Source: an uncultured Collinsella sp.
GTDB taxonomy: Bacteria > Actinomycetota > Coriobacteriia > Coriobacteriales > Coriobacteriaceae
Direction of reading: 5' to 3'
Length of the DNA: 22,023 nt
Assembly: GCA_958407085.1 (NCBI GenBank)
Contig: CATYHY010000008.1
Location: forward strand, 1 to 22,023
Program-made: the position numbers and the translations under genes
Shown: in pieces, positions 6,774-14,809 of the stretch
Layout of the letters: each line of letters begins with the position of its first letter
Position numbering within the stretch: position 1 is the stretch's first letter
The notes under the pieces: model-generated
The model's input: the letters and a program-made list of their open reading frames with translations, nothing else
Told to the model about the DNA's origin: nothing
Databases searched by the model: none

Positions 6774-9653
6774 ATGTCTGATTCTTCTATCGTTATTCGC
6801 GGCGCGCGCGAGCATAACCTGCGCGATATCGATGTTTCCATTCCGCGTGACCAGCTCGTGGTCATAACCGGTCTTTCCGGATCGGGCAAGAGCTCACTGG
6901 CGTTCGATACCATCTATGCCGAGGGCCAGCGCCGTTACGTCGAGAGCCTTTCGAGCTATGCGCGTCAGTTTTTGGGCCAGATGGACAAGCCCGATCTGGA
7001 CTCGATTGACGGCCTGTCGCCGGCTGTGTCGATCGATCAGAAGACGACGTCCAAAAACCCACGCTCGACGGTGGGCACCGTAACCGAGATTTACGACTAT
7101 CTGCGTCTGCTGTTTGCTCGCGTGGGAACGCCGCACTGTCCTGAGTGCGGTCGCGTCATTGAGCGTCAGACGACCGATCAGGTCGCCGATAAGGTGCTGG
7201 CGGCGGGGGAGGGCCGTCGCGCGTTTGTGTTGGCGCCGGTGGTTCGTGGACGCAAGGGCGAATATGCCAAGCTGTTTGAGGACCTGCGTGCGGAGGGCTT
7301 TAGCCGTGTGCGCGTCGACGGCGAGGTACGCTCGCTTGACGACCCTATTGATCTGGACAAGAAGTTCAAACACGACATTGAGGTCGTGGTCGACCGTATC
7401 GTGATTCGAGAGAACTCCCTGGGTCGCATTGCCGAGTCCGTCGAGCAGGCGACGGCACTGGCGCACGGTAACGTGAACGTGTACATGCTGCCCGACCGTG
7501 ACGCTCCCGAGGGAACCGAGGGCGAGCTGCTGGAGTATTCGCTGGCACTGGCGTGCCCGGAGCACGGGCATTCCATCGACGACCTGCAGCCGCGCGATTT
7601 CTCGTTCAACGCGCCCTATGGTGCATGTCCCGAGTGCGATGGCCTGGGCTTTAAAAAGACAGTCGATGCCGAGGCACTGATTGAAGACCCCTCAAAGTCG
7701 ATTGCCGACGGAGTCTTTGGCAGCCTGTTCGGCAATTCCAACTATTATCCGCAGATTTTTGCCGCGGTCTGCAAACACTTTAAGGTGAGTGCCGATACGC
7801 CATGGGAGGACCTGCCCCCGCGGGTGCGTCGTGCGTTTTTGGATGGCATGGGCGACACGAAGATTTCGGTCGACTATCAAAAGCTCGATGGGCGTCGCAG
7901 CCAGTGGGACACTAAGTTCTCGGGCGTGCGCAACATCCTGTACGAGCGCTACAACGAGACGACGAACGAGAACACCAGAGCTCGCTTGGAGAAATACATT
8001 CGCGAAGAGCCATGCTCGAGCTGTCACGGTGCTCGCCTGCGTCCCGAGATGCTTGCCGTCACCGTGGGCGGCAAGTCCATTTACGATGTCTGCTGCCTGT
8101 CGTGTCGCGAGTCGCTCGAGTTTTTTGAGGGCCTGGAGCTTACCGAGCGTCAGCAGTTTATCGGCGGGCGCATCGTCAAGGAAATCCTGGAGCGCCTGCG
8201 TTTTCTGGTCGATGTCGGACTCGACTATCTGACGCTCGATCGCGCCTCGGCGACGCTTTCCGGCGGTGAGGCCCAGCGCATTCGCCTGGCAACGCAGATC
8301 GGCGCCGGCCTCATGGGCGTTCTGTACATTCTGGACGAGCCGTCGATCGGCCTTCACCAACGCGATAACGAGCGCCTGATCAAGACGCTCGAGCGCTTGC
8401 GCGATATCGGTAATACCGTTATCGTCGTCGAGCACGACGAAGATACAATTCGCGCTGCCGACTACGTGATCGATATGGGTCCCGGTGCGGGCGTTAACGG
8501 CGGACACGTGGTCGCTGCAGGAACGCCTGCCGATATCATGGCGTGTCCCGATTCCATGACGGGTGCCTATTTGACCGGCAAGCGGATGATCCGCGTGCCC
8601 GATGAGCGCCGCAAGCCCGGCCGCGGCTGTCTTAAGATCACGGGTGCCCGCGCTAACAACCTCAAAAACGTTACCGCCAAGATTGAGTTCGGTACGCTCA
8701 CAGTCGTTACCGGTGTTTCGGGATCGGGCAAGAGCTCCCTGGTCACCGATACGATTGCGCCCGCGCTTACGAATGCCATCCATCGTTCGACGCGTCCCGT
8801 GGGGCCGTACAAGAAGATTGAGGGCATCGAGTGCATCGATAAGGTAATCGATATCGACCAGTCGCCGATCGGTCGCACGCCGCGTTCGAACCCTGCGACC
8901 TATATTGGCTTGTGGGATGATCTGCGTGCGCTATTTGCAAGCACGCCGGAGTCGAAGGCGCGCGGCTACTCGCCGGGACGTTTCTCCTTTAACGTAAGCG
9001 GCGGTCGCTGCGAGGCGTGCAAGGGCGATGGCCAGATCAAGATCGAGATGCACTTCCTTCCCGATATCTATGTCCCCTGTGAGGTATGTGGCGGCAAGCG
9101 TTATAACCGCGAGACACTCGAGGTTACCTACCGCGGCAAGACAATCTCGGACGTGCTCGACATGAGTGTCACCGAAGCACTGGCTTTCTTTGGGAATATC
9201 CCGCAGATTAAGCGCAAACTGCAGACCCTATATGACGTGGGTCTGGGCTACGTGAGCTTGGGCCAGCCCGCTACGACGCTTTCAGGCGGCGAGGCGCAGC
9301 GCGTGAAGCTCGCCAAGGAGCTTCATCGTCGTCAGACAGGCAAGACGTTTTACATTTTGGACGAGCCCACAACCGGCCTTCATTTTGAGGATGTTCGCCA
9401 GCTGCTCGACGTGTTGCAGCGCCTGGTCGATGCGGGCAACACGGTTCTGGTGATCGAGCACAACCTTGATGTCATCAAGGTTGCCGACCGCCTGATCGAT
9501 ATGGGCCCCGAAGGCGGTAATGGCGGCGGAACCGTCGTGGTCTCAGGCACGCCGGAGCAAGTCGCGGCGTGTTCGCAGAGCTACACGGGCAAGTTCTTGG
9601 CGCCGCTGCTCAAGCGTGACCGTGAGCGTCAGGCGCAGCTCGACGCGCAGTAA
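6774..9653 (+). CDS. uvrA: Excinuclease ABC subunit UvrA
   Basis: UvrA is the dimeric ABC-type ATPase that scans DNA for bulky lesions and loads UvrB. Two nucleotide-binding halves are present. Walker A motifs are GLSGSGKS at 33-40 and GVSGSGKS near 647-654. LSGGEAQR signatures lie near 496 and 836, each followed by LDEP Walker B sequences. A first zinc site uses CPEHGH (C261, H264 or H266) and CPEC (C285, C288); the usual second cysteine is a histidine here. A second CxxC pair set (CEAC and CEVC) forms the DNA-contacting zinc finger in the C-terminal half. The length of 959 residues is slightly above the E. coli protein. The ATG follows a purine-rich AGGAGGCAAGGAG. A LexA-box-like site upstream suggests SOS control. 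Confidence 0.97.
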   Translation: MSDSSIVIRGAREHNLRDIDVSIPRDQLVVITGLSGSGKSSLAFDTIYAEGQRRYVESLSSYARQFLGQMDKPDLDSIDGLSPAVSIDQKTTSKNPRSTVGTVTEIYDYLRLLFARVGTPHCPECGRVIERQTTDQVADKVLAAGEGRRAFVLAPVVRGRKGEYAKLFEDLRAEGFSRVRVDGEVRSLDDPIDLDKKFKHDIEVVVDRIVIRENSLGRIAESVEQATALAHGNVNVYMLPDRDAPEGTEGELLEYSLALACPEHGHSIDDLQPRDFSFNAPYGACPECDGLGFKKTVDAEALIEDPSKSIADGVFGSLFGNSNYYPQIFAAVCKHFKVSADTPWEDLPPRVRRAFLDGMGDTKISVDYQKLDGRRSQWDTKFSGVRNILYERYNETTNENTRARLEKYIREEPCSSCHGARLRPEMLAVTVGGKSIYDVCCLSCRESLEFFEGLELTERQQFIGGRIVKEILERLRFLVDVGLDYLTLDRASATLSGGEAQRIRLATQIGAGLMGVLYILDEPSIGLHQRDNERLIKTLERLRDIGNTVIVVEHDEDTIRAADYVIDMGPGAGVNGGHVVAAGTPADIMACPDSMTGAYLTGKRMIRVPDERRKPGRGCLKITGARANNLKNVTAKIEFGTLTVVTGVSGSGKSSLVTDTIAPALTNAIHRSTRPVGPYKKIEGIECIDKVIDIDQSPIGRTPRSNPATYIGLWDDLRALFASTPESKARGYSPGRFSFNVSGGRCEACKGDGQIKIEMHFLPDIYVPCEVCGGKRYNRETLEVTYRGKTISDVLDMSVTEALAFFGNIPQIKRKLQTLYDVGLGYVSLGQPATTLSGGEAQRVKLAKELHRRQTGKTFYILDEPTTGLHFEDVRQLLDVLQRLVDAGNTVLVIEHNLDVIKVADRLIDMGPEGGNGGGTVVVSGTPEQVAACSQSYTGKFLAPLLKRDRERQAQLDAQ

Positions 9654-9673
9654 AAAGACGTTGTAGTACCGAC

Positions 9674-9704
9674 GCGCCACCGATTCCTTCTGATTCGGTG
9701 GCGC
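9674..9704 (+). terminator. Hairpin after uvrA
   Basis: A perfect 10-bp stem, GCGCCACCGA with TCGGTGGCGC, encloses an 11-nt loop and is followed by TTCTGTGTG. It begins 20 bp after the uvrA stop. The T-rich tail is short, so it is a likely but not perfect intrinsic terminator. Confidence 0.6.
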
Positions 9705-9743
9705 TTCTGTGTGTCGAGATGGCATATGCGGCGGAATTGGCCC

Positions 9744-9749
9744 TATACT
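9744..9749 (+). promoter_or_regulatory. Possible -10 element for the ybaK-murJ-uvrC operon
   Basis: TATACT lies 38-43 bp before the ybaK start and after the uvrA terminator, where a promoter is expected. It is the same hexamer as the one before uvrB. No good -35 hexamer is visible at the normal distance. Confidence 0.3.
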
Positions 9750-9786
9750 TAATCCTTGCGTCGCTCTGCGAGGGAAAGGATGTGCC

Positions 9787-10287
9787 ATGGCAAAGGCTGT
9801 TAAGACGCCAAAAACCAATGCGATGCGCGAGCTGGAAAGCGCCGGCATCTCCTATGTTCTCCATACGTACGAAGACGATGGCGATGAATCGTCAGGTCTG
9901 GGCGTCGCGATTTCCGAGCAGCTTGGCGAGGAGCCCGGTCAGGGATTTAAGACTCTGGTCTGCACGACGCCGTCCAACGACCATGTCGTGTGCTGCATTC
10001 CCGTTGCCGACGAGCTCGACCTCAAGGCCGCCGCGCGCGCCGCAGGCGAAAAGTCGCTGACCATGATGCATGTCAAAGACTTGCTTGCCGCGACGGGGTA
10101 TGTCCGCGGCGGTTGCAGCCCGGTCGGTATGAAAAAGCGCTTCCGGACGCTGATCGATGAGACATGCGTCCTTTGGGATACCATTTTTATCTCGGGTGGC
10201 AAGCGCGGCTATCAGCTTGAGCTTGCTCCCGATGACTTAGTTGCATTTTGCGGGGCGACGGTTGCCCCGATCACGAGAGAGGACTGA
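9787..10287 (+). CDS. ybaK: YbaK-type Cys-tRNA(Pro) deacylase
   Basis: This is a small cytoplasmic trans-editing enzyme that hydrolyses cysteine wrongly attached to tRNA-Pro by prolyl-tRNA synthetase. The family-wide lysine is K55 in GQGFKTLVCT. The glycine-rich signature GYVRGGCSPVG is at 104-114, followed by MKKRF. The length of 166 residues is normal. The ATG at 9787 was chosen because GGGAAAGGA precedes it and the family homology begins soon after. An upstream extension to 9709 would translate the terminator and promoter region. The stop is 3 nt from the murJ start, so the two are probably co-transcribed and coupled. The related ProX/EbsC proteins share the fold, so the exact tRNA substrate is inferred. 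Confidence 0.9.
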   Translation: MAKAVKTPKTNAMRELESAGISYVLHTYEDDGDESSGLGVAISEQLGEEPGQGFKTLVCTTPSNDHVVCCIPVADELDLKAAARAAGEKSLTMMHVKDLLAATGYVRGGCSPVGMKKRFRTLIDETCVLWDTIFISGGKRGYQLELAPDDLVAFCGATVAPITRED

Positions 10288-10290
10288 GCG

Positions 10291-12594
10291 ATGCCGCAGG
10301 AAGAATCAAAGCGCGGAGCTCACTTTGCAAAAGGGTCGGCTCCTCAGACGCCCGCGCCCGAGGCCGCTTCGTTCGATAACGAGATTCGAAACGCCTGGTC
10401 CGCTGCCGCTGACCCGGGCGAGACGGCCGTGTACTTGCGTGCCGCCGGTGCCGGCACGGCGCTTCCCCGTACGGTTCTTTCTTCGGCTCGTCCCGATGAG
10501 ACGGCTGTCTTTTTGGCCGCCGCTCAATCGAGCGCCAGCGTGACGCCGGTTGCCTCCGAGGCTCCTCGTGTGCCGCGTCCCGATGAGACGGCGGTGTTTT
10601 TGATGGCAGCCCAGGGAAAGAGCACGCCGCAGAGCGCTCCTGTCGTTCGTTCCGCCAAGCCCGCGGTTCATGATGATGGCGAACCGCTTCTTTCGGATGA
10701 CGAATGGTCGCCGCTTGGTTCGACCGATCCCGTCGAGGGCGTGGCCATCGACGGTGATGACGATTGGGACCCTCTGTCGTTTTCTGCCCGAACCGTCGCT
10801 GCCAAAGAAGTTGACACGGTGTTTGGCGACCATGCCATATTCGATGATGATGCCGTATCCGGTAACAACATGCCGAACAGCGATGACGCCGCACCTGCTG
10901 ATGACGCCGTTTTGGTTGACGATCCCTTTGCGATGACCGGCTCCTTTGCCGTCGTGGACGATTTACTGCCACAAGATGAGGTTCATGAGGACTCTCAGGA
11001 CGACGTAGACGATATGGGTTCGTCGGACTACTCCACGGTTGGTCGTTCTGCTGGCCTCATGACCGTGCTGACCATCGTGTCGCGCGTCACCGGGTTTATC
11101 CGCACGTGGGCCATGGCGGCCGCCATCGGCATGTCGCTGCTCTCGTCCTCCTATCAGGTTGCCAACAACCTGCCCAACATGCTCTACGAGCTCGTGATGG
11201 GCGGCATGCTCGTTACGGCGTTTTTGCCGGTTTATATGGGCGTGAGGCGTGAGCAGGGCCGCGAGGCATCGAACGAGTATGTCGGCAACCTGCTCGGTAT
11301 TCTGCTTCTGGTGCTGGGCGGCATCTCGCTGCTGGGCACCGTGTTTGCTCCCGGCTTTATTTGGACGCAGTCGTTCCTTTCGGGTAATGGCGACAGCATG
11401 GATACCGCTGCGTTCATGTTCCGCTTCTTTGCTATCCAAATTCTGTTTTATGGTTTGGGCTCGGTGTTCTCGGGTGTTCTCAACGCACACCGCGACTACT
11501 TCTGGTCGACGTTTGCCCCGGTTCTCAACAATGTCATCGTCATCGCCAGCTTTATGGGCTTTGCTCCCGTGTCTGCACAATTTGGCGAGCGGGTCGGCAT
11601 TATCTTGATCGCAGCCGGTACGACCCTCGGCGTCTTTGTCCAGATGGCCTGCCAGATTCCCGCGCTCGGCAAGCATGGCGTGCATCCTCATATCCATATC
11701 GACTTTAAGGACCCCGCGCTGCGACAGACGATTGCGCTTGGTATCCCGACGCTGCTCGCCACGGTGTGCATGTTTGTCTCGACCTCCATTACCAATGCCG
11801 CCGCGCTGGTGGTGCAGCCCGAGACCGGCCCTTCCGTCATCGCATATGCGCGCCTGTGGTACACGCTGCCCTATGCGCTGATCGCCGCCTCGCTTTCGAC
11901 GGCACTCTATACCGAACTCTCTCACGATGCGCAGGAGAAGGATTACGACAGCGTCCGCACGGGCATTTCGCGCGGTGTCGCCCAGATGCTCTTCTTCCTG
12001 ATTCCGTTTGCGATGTACCTGATCGTCTTCGCCCGTCCGCTCAACATGATCTACTGCGCCGGCAAGTTCGATGAATCCGGTGTGGCGCTGGTGTCGGAGT
12101 TCCTTATCTATCTGGCACTTTCCCTGCCGCTCTTCGGCGTGGTCGTGCTGATGCAGAAGAGCTTCTCGGCCCTGCTCGATATGAAACCTTATAGCCGCTA
12201 TTGCCTGTACTCCGCTATCGGTCAGGCCGGTTCGGTGCTGCTGTTTGGCGTGGTATTGGGCTACGGTATGCCGGCAATTGCGCTTTCGTACGTCGTTGAC
12301 TACGTGGTCTTGGTCGGATGCTCGCTGTGGTGGCTGCGCCGTCGTCTACATGGCCTTCAGGTCAAGTCTATCCTGCACGGCGGTTTCTTCGGCCTGTTGT
12401 TCGGTGGGTTGGGCGCTGCCACGGGCGCCGGCGTCATGTGGGCACTTGAGCACTTTGTCGGAATGCTTGGCAGCTCGATCCTCATTACCCTGGGCTACGT
12501 TTGTGTTGCAGGCGTCGTCTCGCTCGCCGTGACTTTTGGCCTTGCCTTCGTCTTTAAGATGCCCGAGGTCTCGGCGCTGCTTCGTCGCAAGTAG
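10291..12594 (+). CDS. murJ: Lipid II flippase MurJ (MviN) with long acidic N-terminal extension
   Basis: MurJ moves lipid II across the cytoplasmic membrane for cell-wall synthesis. The membrane core begins near residue 250 (YSTVGRSAGLMTVLTIVSRVTG) and runs to the end with about 14 hydrophobic segments. It holds typical MurJ features such as RTWAMAAAIG, QVANNLPNMLYELV and the GVLNAHRDYFW region. In front of it are about 245 mostly disordered, acidic residues, presumably cytoplasmic. They contain three repeats of ETAV(Y/F)L (41-52, 68-79, 97-108), two D-rich W(S/D)PL repeats (135-142, 155-162) and a run of aspartates to residue 241. The total of 767 residues compares with about 510 in E. coli. 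The ATG lies 3 nt after ybaK, with GAGAGAGG upstream inside that gene. The stop abuts uvrC. Confidence 0.95.
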   Translation: MPQEESKRGAHFAKGSAPQTPAPEAASFDNEIRNAWSAAADPGETAVYLRAAGAGTALPRTVLSSARPDETAVFLAAAQSSASVTPVASEAPRVPRPDETAVFLMAAQGKSTPQSAPVVRSAKPAVHDDGEPLLSDDEWSPLGSTDPVEGVAIDGDDDWDPLSFSARTVAAKEVDTVFGDHAIFDDDAVSGNNMPNSDDAAPADDAVLVDDPFAMTGSFAVVDDLLPQDEVHEDSQDDVDDMGSSDYSTVGRSAGLMTVLTIVSRVTGFIRTWAMAAAIGMSLLSSSYQVANNLPNMLYELVMGGMLVTAFLPVYMGVRREQGREASNEYVGNLLGILLLVLGGISLLGTVFAPGFIWTQSFLSGNGDSMDTAAFMFRFFAIQILFYGLGSVFSGVLNAHRDYFWSTFAPVLNNVIVIASFMGFAPVSAQFGERVGIILIAAGTTLGVFVQMACQIPALGKHGVHPHIHIDFKDPALRQTIALGIPTLLATVCMFVSTSITNAAALVVQPETGPSVIAYARLWYTLPYALIAASLSTALYTELSHDAQEKDYDSVRTGISRGVAQMLFFLIPFAMYLIVFARPLNMIYCAGKFDESGVALVSEFLIYLALSLPLFGVVVLMQKSFSALLDMKPYSRYCLYSAIGQAGSVLLFGVVLGYGMPAIALSYVVDYVVLVGCSLWWLRRRLHGLQVKSILHGGFFGLLFGGLGAATGAGVMWALEHFVGMLGSSILITLGYVCVAGVVSLAVTFGLAFVFKMPEVSALLRRK
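10411..10614 (+). repeat. Three coding repeats of (P)DETAVFLxAAQ in MurJ N-terminus
   Basis: The repeat units are 10411-10446 (DPGETAVYLRAA), 10492-10527 (PDETAVFLAAAQ) and 10579-10614 (PDETAVFLMAAQ), with starts 27 and 29 residues apart. The second and third units are nearly identical, also at DNA level around CCCGATGAGACGGC; the first has diverged. Linkers between them are Ala/Ser/Pro-rich. Confidence 0.85.
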
Positions 12595-14541
12595 GTGCGT
12601 GTGGCAGGTCACGACAACATTCCAACACTTGCCGAACAGGTTTCGCGCGTTCCCACGCAACCCGGCTGCTACCTTTGGAAAGATGCCAAGGGCGATGTCA
12701 TCTATGTGGGCAAGGCAAAAAACTTGCGCGCCCGTATGCGTCAATACGTGACGCTGCAGGATGAGCGTCAAAAGATCCCGCTCATGATGCAGCTGGTGGC
12801 GAGCTTCGACTATATCGTGGTGGAGACCGAGCACGAGGCTTTGGTGCTCGAGCGCAATCTGATTGGCCAGTACCATCCGTACTTTAACGTCGATCTCAAA
12901 GACGATAAAAGCTATCCCTTTATCGCCATTACCAAGAGCGACTTGTTTCCGGCTATTAAATACACGCGAGAGCGTCATAAACCGGGAACGCGCTATTTTG
13001 GCCCCTATACCGATAGCCGTGCGGCGCGTGAGACCATCGATACGCTACGCAAGGTTATTCCTATTTGCTCGGCATCCTGTGCGGAATGGCGCCGCTGCCG
13101 CCGCATCGTCGAATCTCATAAGGGCGAAGAAGACATCGTCAATATGATTTGCGCGCAAAACGGGCGTCCCTGCTTTGACTACCATGTCGGGCGCGGACCG
13201 GGCGCATGCGTCGGCGCGATTTCGCCTGCCGACTATGCCAAGAACGTCAAGCGTGTCGAACGTTTCTTGTCGGGCCATCGCAAGGATGTCGTCGACGAGC
13301 TTACGTCCGAGATGACGGAGGCAGCCGAGACGCTCGATTTTGAGCGTGCGGCGCGCGTCAAGCGTCGCCTGGAAGTCATTAGGGGCCTGGACGATCGCCA
13401 ACAGGTCGTTTTTCCATCAAGCGTCGATATCGACGTCATCGGCTTCTATCGCGAAGAGACTATCTCTGCCGCCTGTGTCTTTGTCGTTCGCGAGGGCCGA
13501 ACGGTTCGAACTTGTGAGTTCATCCTCGATAAGGGCCTGGATGTCGACGAGGAAGAGCTTCAATCGGGCTTTCTTAAGCGCTATTACGACGAGACGGCTG
13601 ATATTCCAGCCGAGGTCAATCTTTCTGTCGAGCTTGAGGATGCCGAAGCGTTGGGGGAGTGGCTTGCGGGCAAGCGCGAACGCTCTTGCCATCTCCATAG
13701 GCCGCAGCGCGGCGAAAAGCACCGCCTGCTCGATATGGCTTCCAAAAATGCGCGCCATGCCCTCATGCGCTACATGATGCGCACGGGGTATGCTGACGAT
13801 CGCACCAATCAGGCGCTCCTGGAGCTCGAAAGTGCGCTGGCGCTGCCTGCGCCGCCGTTGCGCATCGAGTGTTTCGATATCTCGACGTTGCACGGCACCT
13901 TTACCGTCGCTTCGATGGTGGTATTTACCAACGGCCGTGCCGACAAGGGCCAGTATCGTCGCTTTAAAATTCAGGCCGAATTGGACGAGGCGAACGACTT
14001 CGTATCGATGTCCGAGGTTCTGGGGCGTCGCTATGCTCCCGAGCGCATGGCGGACGAGCGCTTTGGCTCGCGTCCCGACTTGCTCGTTGTCGATGGCGGC
14101 AAGCCGCAATTGACCGCTGCAATTAAGCAACTTGAGGCGCTTGGCCTCGATATACCAGTTTGCGGCTTGGCAAAGGCCGATGAGGAGGTTTTCGTGCCGT
14201 GGGACGAGACTCCCGTCGTGCTGCCGACCGGCTCCGCATCGCTTTATCTGATCAAGCAGGTTCGCGATGAATCCCACCGATTTGCGATTACGTTCCACCG
14301 CGAGTTGCGCGATAAGGCTATGACGGTTTCGGTGCTTGACGACGTTCCGGGCGTGGGACCCACCAGAAAACGTGCCATTATGCGCCATTTTGGCTCGATG
14401 AAGCGTTTACGCGCAGCAAGCGAGCAGGAGATTGCAGAAGTTCGAGGCGTTCCGGCCGATGTCGCCAAAGCGGTCCACGAGGCACTTGTTGCATGGAATG
14501 CCGAGCGCGCCCAGGCATCGGCCAACCGATCCGAAAACTAA
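12595..14541 (+). CDS. uvrC: Excinuclease ABC subunit UvrC
   Basis: UvrC makes the two incisions on either side of a UvrB-marked lesion. The GIY-YIG nuclease domain is at about 20-100, with GCYLWKDAKG and VIYVGKAKNLRARM. A UVR motif for UvrB contact lies near 235-265 (ELTSEMTEAAETLDFERAA). The RNase-H-like second nuclease follows, with RIECFDISTLHG and LLVVDGGKPQL. Two helix-hairpin-helix motifs end the protein (LDDVPGVGPTRKRAIMRHFG). The cysteine region before the UVR motif is atypical: C158, C162, C168, C186, C193 and C205 are present, and glycine 201 replaces an expected cysteine. GTG at 12595 abuts the murJ stop; GTG at 12601 is an equally possible start. Neither has a clear ribosome site, suggesting coupling to murJ. 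Confidence 0.96.
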   Translation: MRVAGHDNIPTLAEQVSRVPTQPGCYLWKDAKGDVIYVGKAKNLRARMRQYVTLQDERQKIPLMMQLVASFDYIVVETEHEALVLERNLIGQYHPYFNVDLKDDKSYPFIAITKSDLFPAIKYTRERHKPGTRYFGPYTDSRAARETIDTLRKVIPICSASCAEWRRCRRIVESHKGEEDIVNMICAQNGRPCFDYHVGRGPGACVGAISPADYAKNVKRVERFLSGHRKDVVDELTSEMTEAAETLDFERAARVKRRLEVIRGLDDRQQVVFPSSVDIDVIGFYREETISAACVFVVREGRTVRTCEFILDKGLDVDEEELQSGFLKRYYDETADIPAEVNLSVELEDAEALGEWLAGKRERSCHLHRPQRGEKHRLLDMASKNARHALMRYMMRTGYADDRTNQALLELESALALPAPPLRIECFDISTLHGTFTVASMVVFTNGRADKGQYRRFKIQAELDEANDFVSMSEVLGRRYAPERMADERFGSRPDLLVVDGGKPQLTAAIKQLEALGLDIPVCGLAKADEEVFVPWDETPVVLPTGSASLYLIKQVRDESHRFAITFHRELRDKAMTVSVLDDVPGVGPTRKRAIMRHFGSMKRLRAASEQEIAEVRGVPADVAKAVHEALVAWNAERAQASANRSEN

Positions 14542-14566
14542 ACGCGCCTCTAAACAACTGATATAC

Positions 14567-14595
14567 ATGATTGGCTGATTTTCAATCATTTATTT
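14567..14595 (+). terminator. Weak terminator after uvrC
   Basis: A perfect 7-bp inverted repeat, ATGATTG with CAATCAT, encloses 9 nt and is followed by TTATTT. The stem is A+T-rich and so of low stability, but the tail fits an intrinsic terminator. Confidence 0.35.
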
Positions 14596-14665
14596 CGCGG
14601 CGATTACCTGCTGATTTCGGGTTTTATTAACGCTAAAACGTTTGACTAGCCATGGTGAATAACCC

Positions 14666-14674
14666 TGCTATCCT
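14666..14674 (+). promoter_or_regulatory. Possible extended -10 promoter for the transporter operon
   Basis: TGCTATCCT matches the extended -10 pattern TGnTATnnT. TTGACT stands at 14642-14647, but the 21-bp spacing is too long for a normal -35. A start near 14681 would put the whole inverted-repeat region (14707-14787) in the mRNA leader of about 225 nt. Confidence 0.35.
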
Positions 14675-14706
14675 GCGGGTTGACGAAGACTGATATCTCA
14701 CCTCGT

Positions 14707-14787
14707 CGATACATACTGTCTGGCGAATCGTTTGTCAATGAATTCGGTGAACGGTAGTAAATACCGTTCAAGCGTATGTATGTATCG
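14707..14787 (+). other. Nested inverted repeats: candidate structured RNA leader or operator
   Basis: The outer arms CGATACATAC (14707-14716) and GTATGTATCG (14778-14787) are a perfect 10-bp inverted repeat. Inside lie a 5-bp pair, CGAAT (14724-14728) with ATTCG (14742-14746), and a perfect 9-bp hairpin, TGAACGGTA (14748-14756) with TACCGTTCA (14762-14770). Together they can fold as a three-way junction of three stems. As DNA, the 9-bp palindrome with a 5-bp centre could equally be a repressor operator. It matches no riboswitch class that I can recall. Confidence 0.5.
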
Positions 14788-14809
14788 GTCGCCGAGCGCG
14801 GCACCTCAG

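Noticed and set aside
7692..8783. Minus-strand open frame opposite uvrA
   Set aside because: It lies wholly inside the conserved uvrA frame and shows no recognisable domain or ribosome site.
9709..9786. Upstream extension of YbaK
   Set aside because: It would translate the region after the uvrA hairpin and the likely -10 element; family homology and the ribosome site fit the ATG at 9787.
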